Positions 61,007 through 64,000 of a DNA stretch of 64,000 nt are shown in pieces; positions within the stretch are counted from its first letter, which is position 1, and each line of letters starts with the position of its first letter. The stretch spans positions 1-64,000 of the forward strand of contig JAIEPH010000045.1 in NCBI GenBank assembly GCA_019749805.1. Reading direction: 5' to 3'. The notes under the pieces are model-generated. The model ran no database searches and was not told where the DNA came from. It saw nothing but the letters and a program-made list of their open reading frames with translations. The stretch comes from Mycobacteriaceae bacterium (lineage in GTDB: Bacteria; Actinomycetota; Actinomycetes; Mycobacteriales; Mycobacteriaceae). The position numbers and the translations under genes are program-made.

Positions 61007-62464
61007 TCATTGGGAATTCGGCAGCTGGGTAGAGGTGGCTCGGCTCGGCGCGCGGATCGCGACGATGGCCAGGACGGCGGCGGCGACCGCCAGGACCGCG
61101 TTGACCCAGAAACCCATGGCGATACCGGTCGTGAACGCGGTGGCGTCGACGGCCGATCGCGTCAGGTCTCCAGGCCAGTGGGCGGCCACCACCGCCCCCA
61201 TCACCGCCACGCCCAACGAGAGCCCCACCATCCGGGAGACGTTCAGCGTCGCGCTGGCGATGCCGGAGCGCTCGTCAGGCACCTGCTGCATCGCGGCGGT
61301 GGTGATCGGGGTCGTGGCCAGCCCGAGACCCAAACCTTCGATGAGCAGCCCGGGCAGCAGCCGCCACATTCCCCACCCGGGATCGACGCCGGCCAGCAGC
61401 ACCAACCCCGTCGCCGCCAGCACCATGCCCGCACCGATCAGGACGCGCGCGCCGACGTGCGACACCAGCCATCCCGCCAGCGGCGCGAGGACGGCGATCA
61501 ACACCGTCATGGGCAGCAACACCAGACCCGTGCGCGTCGGGGAGAAGCCGGTGACCAGTTGCAGGTACAGCGACAGAAAGAAGAACACGCTGCACATGAC
61601 GGCGAGGTTCAGCAACGCCAGCACATTGGCCGCCGCGACATTCGGGATGCGAAACAGCGACAGATCCACCAGCGGCGCCGCCGACCGCCGCTCCGCCACC
61701 ACGAAGATCGCAGCGCTAGCCGCGGCGATCGCCAGCATCGCCCACAGTCGGATCGAGGCCCACCCAAGGCTGTTGGTTTGCGTCAGCGCGAGCACCAACG
61801 CGAACAGGGCGATCGCGGACGCGATGAGCCCAACCACATCCACCGGCGCACGCAGCGGCCGCCGAGCAGGCCGCGGCCTGGGCAGCGCGGTGCGGGCCAG
61901 AATCAACATCGCCACCCCGGTCGGGAGATTGAGAAAGAAGATCGACCGCCAGCCGAACGCGTCGGTCAGCAGCGCCCCCAACAGCGGGCCGACCGCCAGT
62001 GCTGCGGCGCCGACGCCGGACCACACGCCCAAAGCGAAGCCGCGCCGCGCCCCGGAGAACGACGTGATGAGCAAAGTCAACGCGGACGGCGCGATCAGCG
62101 CCGCCGCTCCGCCCTGGGCGGCGCGCATCCCAAGCAGCATCGCGCCCGTCGAGGAGAATCCGGCCAGCACCGAAACGACGGTGAAGCCCGCCACGCCGCC
62201 CAGGAATACCGGTCGTGCACCGAACCGGTCGGTCAGCAGGCCACCGGCCAGAGTGAGCACGGCGAAGGGCACCGTGTAGATGTTGATCACCCACTCCAGC
62301 CCCGACAGGCCCAGACCGAGCTCACGGCCTATCGACGGCAGCGCGATCGCCACGGCGGTGTCATCGAGCAGAACCAGAAACGATGCGACCGCCACCGCTG
62401 AGAGCACCCACCACTGCCGACTCACCACCGCGGTGGGACCTATCCCGTGGGTCGCTATGTTCAT
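61007..62464 (-). CDS. MFS drug/metabolite exporter, DHA2 (EmrB/QacA) type
   Basis: 485 residues, 14 predicted helices. Motif A-like loop GGLLTDRFGARPVFLGG, and DHA2 features LDDTAVAIALPSIGRELG in helix 1 and LNLPTGVAMLILA. Proton-driven export is expected; substrate unknown. Its promoter carries a DosR-like box next to a BlaI-like operator (62540-62574). First gene of a unit with the P1B ATPase downstream. Confidence 0.92.
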   Translation of the reverse strand: MNIATHGIGPTAVVSRQWWVLSAVAVASFLVLLDDTAVAIALPSIGRELGLGLSGLEWVINIYTVPFAVLTLAGGLLTDRFGARPVFLGGVAGFTVVSVLAGFSSTGAMLLGMRAAQGGAAALIAPSALTLLITSFSGARRGFALGVWSGVGAAALAVGPLLGALLTDAFGWRSIFFLNLPTGVAMLILARTALPRPRPARRPLRAPVDVVGLIASAIALFALVLALTQTNSLGWASIRLWAMLAIAAASAAIFVVAERRSAAPLVDLSLFRIPNVAAANVLALLNLAVMCSVFFFLSLYLQLVTGFSPTRTGLVLLPMTVLIAVLAPLAGWLVSHVGARVLIGAGMVLAATGLVLLAGVDPGWGMWRLLPGLLIEGLGLGLATTPITTAAMQQVPDERSGIASATLNVSRMVGLSLGVAVMGAVVAAHWPGDLTRSAVDATAFTTGIAMGFWVNAVLAVAAAVLAIVAIRAPSRATSTQLPNSQ

Positions 62465-62539
62465 CGGATCCCCGTCTATCGCCTCGCCGGCCGGCGTGTG
62501 GTCCCTGGCAAGACTGCCAGCGGATCATCAGGTACCCAA

Positions 62540-62574
62540 GGGACTTTAGACCCAATTACTAGATAACTTAGTAG
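62540..62574. promoter_or_regulatory. Composite promoter: DosR-like box next to BlaI-like operator
   Basis: GGGACTTTAGACCC (62540-62553, 12 of 14 to the DosR core) is followed 2 bp later by TTACTA-N7-TAGTAG (62556-62574), a BlaI-like dyad with one mismatch. The block lies between the MFS gene (minus) and a decayed small-protein copy (plus) and is nearly identical to the block at 63689-63722. Confidence 0.65.
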
Positions 62575-62629
62575 AGATGTCGGGAGGCGGCGCCGTCCCG
62601 GCGCCAAGATGGGGAGCGCCGAAGGGAGA

Positions 62630-62698
62630 CGATGAGGAAAACCTCAATACAACCAAGTGGCCGCCGCGGCCAGCCCAGCTCCGAGGATCGCCTGACAC
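62630..62698 (+). pseudogene. Decayed copy of the small DUF2933-like gene
   Basis: The DNA from about 62,535 to 62,698 parallels 63,683-63,844 base by base (promoter block, GAAGGG site, ATGA, CCTCAATACAA for CGTCAATACAA, GGCCGCCGCGGCC for AGCCGCCGTGGCC). After the ATG at about 62632 extra bases put it out of frame, and homology fades after about 22 codons. So this is a broken duplicate of the gene at 63778. Confidence 0.6.
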
Positions 62699-62967
62699 GC
62701 GCGGTGCAGAGTCGGCCCGTGGCCGGTGCCGCTTGCACGAAATAGCGTGTGGAGCTTCGATTTTGGCTGGCTTCGCAGCGTGGGTAACGGTTGCCGGTCC
62801 TCGCCTGTCCGGCTGGACGATCTGCGGGTGGCTGGCGACGGCCGACAGAATTCGGGCCGCGATCGGGCGGGTCCGTCCCTAGGCGGCGCGGGCGTCGGCG
62901 CGTGACCAGCGCACGTGTGAGAGGTGCGCCAGAGGCGCTCGCACCGAGCCCAGGCGAACGAGGCCCG
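62699..62967. other. No supported gene
   Basis: About 270 bp. The minus-strand frame running from 62990 to 62568 is Arg/Ser-rich and out of frame with the anti-sigma factor, so it is more likely decayed sequence beyond that gene's end. Confidence 0.35.
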
Positions 62968-63240
62968 CTATTCAGCAGATGAAGGCGCACCGCAGGCAGG
63001 CGTGCCGCCTACGCCGATCGCGCGGGCTTCGTCAACATCGAGGACCCTCAGTAGCGGAGGCAAGTCACTGAGCTCCGCAACAGCCGCCCGGCACGAAGCG
63101 CATATGCCCAAGTGCGCTTCGAACTCCCGCCGCTCGGCACAGGACAGAGCACCTAGCACGTAGGCGGCGTCCCACATCGCGTAATCGTGGGTGTCCCGGT
63201 GCGGCGACACGCCGTTGGGCGGTTCCCCACACAGCATCAT
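62968..63240 (-). CDS. Short zinc-binding anti-sigma-factor-like protein, perhaps truncated
   Basis: 90 residues. YAMWDAAYVLGALSCAERREFE then H43-x3-C47-x2-C50 (HLGICASC) is the ZAS motif of anti-sigma factors such as RskA/RsrA. Mycobacterial homologues are usually about 230 residues with a membrane helix; here the protein ends soon after the motif, with no helix. It starts at MM 63240/63237, 6 bp after a 30-codon frame. A sigma factor partner is missing. The tandem DosR-like boxes upstream suggest regulated expression. Confidence 0.65.
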   Translation of the reverse strand: MMLCGEPPNGVSPHRDTHDYAMWDAAYVLGALSCAERREFEAHLGICASCRAAVAELSDLPPLLRVLDVDEARAIGVGGTPACGAPSSAE

Positions 63241-63243
63241 GGC

Positions 63244-63336
63244 GTCACGAACTTTCTTGGCGAGGTAGGGCTACCAAGCCGACCATTTCATCAGGATGGC
63301 CAGAGCCCGCGTAGAGCGCTAAGTTATTGCGGTGCA
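63244..63336 (-). CDS. 30-residue frame, leader or sigma-factor remnant
   Basis: An ATG at 63336 with a strong AGGGAAGGGGA site 6 bp upstream starts MHRNNLALYAGSGHPDEMVG and stops after 30 codons, 3 bp before the anti-sigma start. The close spacing is what a sigma/anti-sigma operon would show, and the coding region may be what is left of the sigma gene after deletion. It could also be a leader peptide. I do not recognise the sequence. Confidence 0.35.
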
Positions 63337-63404
63337 TAACGTTTCCCCTTCCCTGAAACTCCCACCAACTGTCCTCGGGCCGGCCGTTCCTCGGTAGGGC
63401 ATCA

Positions 63405-63447
63405 GGTCACTTTGGGTCGGTGCCCAAAGTCCTATGCACCCTAGTAG
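63405..63447 (-). promoter_or_regulatory. Tandem DosR-like boxes and a BlaI-like half site
   Basis: On the minus strand, GACCCAAAGTGACC (63405-63418) and TAGGACTTTGGGCA (63421-63434) are imperfect DosR-like cores. Next to them CTACTA-N7-TAGGAC (63429-63447) has one perfect and one poor BlaI-like half. It is 70-100 bp upstream of the 30-residue frame and the anti-sigma gene. Confidence 0.45.
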
Positions 63448-63688
63448 TGCGCACCACAAGCGACACCCAACCTGCACCTCACCCGTTGCCACCTCCACGC
63501 CAGTGGACGTGGAGGGGCGGCTAACGCCGCGTACATCGGGCGGCCCAACCGCATCGCGACCACATCAGCGATTTCGATGACGACTGTCGGTCGTGGGGTC
63601 GCCACGCTCATATGGACCCCTTCTCGACAACCTCACCGACCGCTCTGCCGTGAGCAGCAACACAGCCAGTCGATCCCGGACTACCCAA
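63448..63688. other. Intergenic, no gene seen
   Basis: Region between divergent promoters. Short open frames on both strands have no start signals or family features. Confidence 0.4.
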
Positions 63689-63722
63689 GGGACTTTCGGC
63701 CCACTACTAAGCGACCTAGTAG
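63689..63722 (+). promoter_or_regulatory. Composite promoter: DosR-like box next to canonical BlaI-like operator
   Basis: GGGACTTTCGGCCC (63689-63702) is followed 1 bp later by CTACTA-N7-TAGTAG (63704-63722), a perfect CTAC-N11-GTAG dyad. The start codon of the small protein is 55 bp further on. Same arrangement and near-identical flanks as 62540-62574. Confidence 0.7.
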
Positions 63723-63777
63723 AGATGTCCATGGCGGCTGCCGGCACCAAACTGGAGAGCACCGAAGGGCGACGGTG

Positions 63778-64000
63778 ATGACACGTCAATACAAGCTCAT
63801 AGCCGCCGTGGCCACCGCTGTGATCGGCGCCGGCCTGATCTTCGCGGGCGTTCCTGTGACGGTCCTTCTGCTAATCGCCGCAATCGTGGCGATGGTGTTC
63901 ATGCACGGCGGCGGCCACGGAAGTCACGGTGGCGGCTACGGAGGTCACGGCGGATGCGCGGCCTCCCAACAGCTTGGCGACCAGCACCCGGCCAGCGCGC
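63778..64000 (+). CDS. Small DUF2933-like membrane protein, Gly/His-rich (runs off the window)
   Basis: 74 codons visible from the ATG at 63778 (GAAGGGCGACGGTG upstream); the stop is outside. MTRQYKLIAAVATAVIGAGL and IFAGVPVTVLLLIAAIVAMV give one or two helices, followed by FMHGGGHGSHGGGYGGHGGC, a His/Gly tail with a Cys. Paralogue of the protein at 36293. Its promoter carries adjacent DosR-like and BlaI-like sites. Metal binding is inferred from the tail. Confidence 0.8.
   Translation, partial: MTRQYKLIAAVATAVIGAGLIFAGVPVTVLLLIAAIVAMVFMHGGGHGSHGGGYGGHGGCAASQQLGDQHPASA

Noticed and set aside
60863..62401. 512-codon plus-strand frame opposite the MFS gene
   Set aside because: Arg/Gln/His-rich shadow of a high-GC membrane gene; the MFS protein is unambiguous.

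Overview
The window reads as high-GC mycobacterial DNA, probably a fast-growing environmental Mycobacterium (Mycolicibacterium type). The evidence is tandem TetR regulators beside a P450/Rieske cluster, a mycofactocin-type short-chain dehydrogenase, RipB-like and haemophore-like secreted proteins, DosR-type promoter boxes, and a csoR-copZ-copA operon.

Positions 1 to about 19,170 look like ordinary chromosome. They hold a lipid/steroid-type oxidation cluster (two TetR genes, a P450, a DapB-fold oxidoreductase, a Rieske oxygenase, an FMN monooxygenase). After that come an NDH-2-like flavoprotein, an SPFH lipoprotein, an HhH protein with RNase HI, a GH6 glycosidase, a short-chain dehydrogenase, a membrane/coiled-coil gene pair, a secreted NlpC-like protein and a serine/threonine kinase with an unusual multi-pass C-terminus. 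Small decayed genes lie between 12.2 and 12.8 kb.

At 19,171-19,216 (minus strand) there is only the 3' half of a tRNA-Ala(GGC). This is the usual scar of an element integrated into a tRNA gene. Its orientation puts the element to the right, so much or all of 19.2-64 kb may be one integrated island whose other end is outside the window. The first 3 kb of it are decayed: a frameshifted restriction-endonuclease-like gene, then an IS3-family element with perfect ends and a 3-bp target duplication.

The rest (23-64 kb) is a dense set of envelope, redox, metal and hypoxia genes. It includes a RipB-like hydrolase, a second lgt, a PGRP amidase, a DUF302 protein, a BlaI/CopY-family repressor (frameshifted), CopC-CopD (frameshifted), a TlpA-CcdA pair, several tiny Met/His-rich membrane proteins, an ABC exporter, a HAD-GH65 sugar phosphorylase fusion, an ABC1 kinase, a nitrilase-Nudix fusion, a haemophore with a Met-rich tail, csoR-copZ-copA, a stress protein, phosphoketolase, a second P1B ATPase with a CPD motif and an MFS exporter.

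The most interesting signal is regulatory. A 19-bp dyad of the form CTAC-N11-GTAG (BlaI/CopY-like) recurs upstream of at least eight transcription units in the island, including the BlaI-family gene itself. At three small-protein promoters it lies just downstream of a DosR-like box (GGGACTWWWGTCCC type). This suggests an island-borne regulon that combines hypoxia/NO input with a BlaI-type envelope or metal input. Several genes in it, including the repressor, carry single frameshifts, so either the circuit is decaying or the assembly has indel errors.
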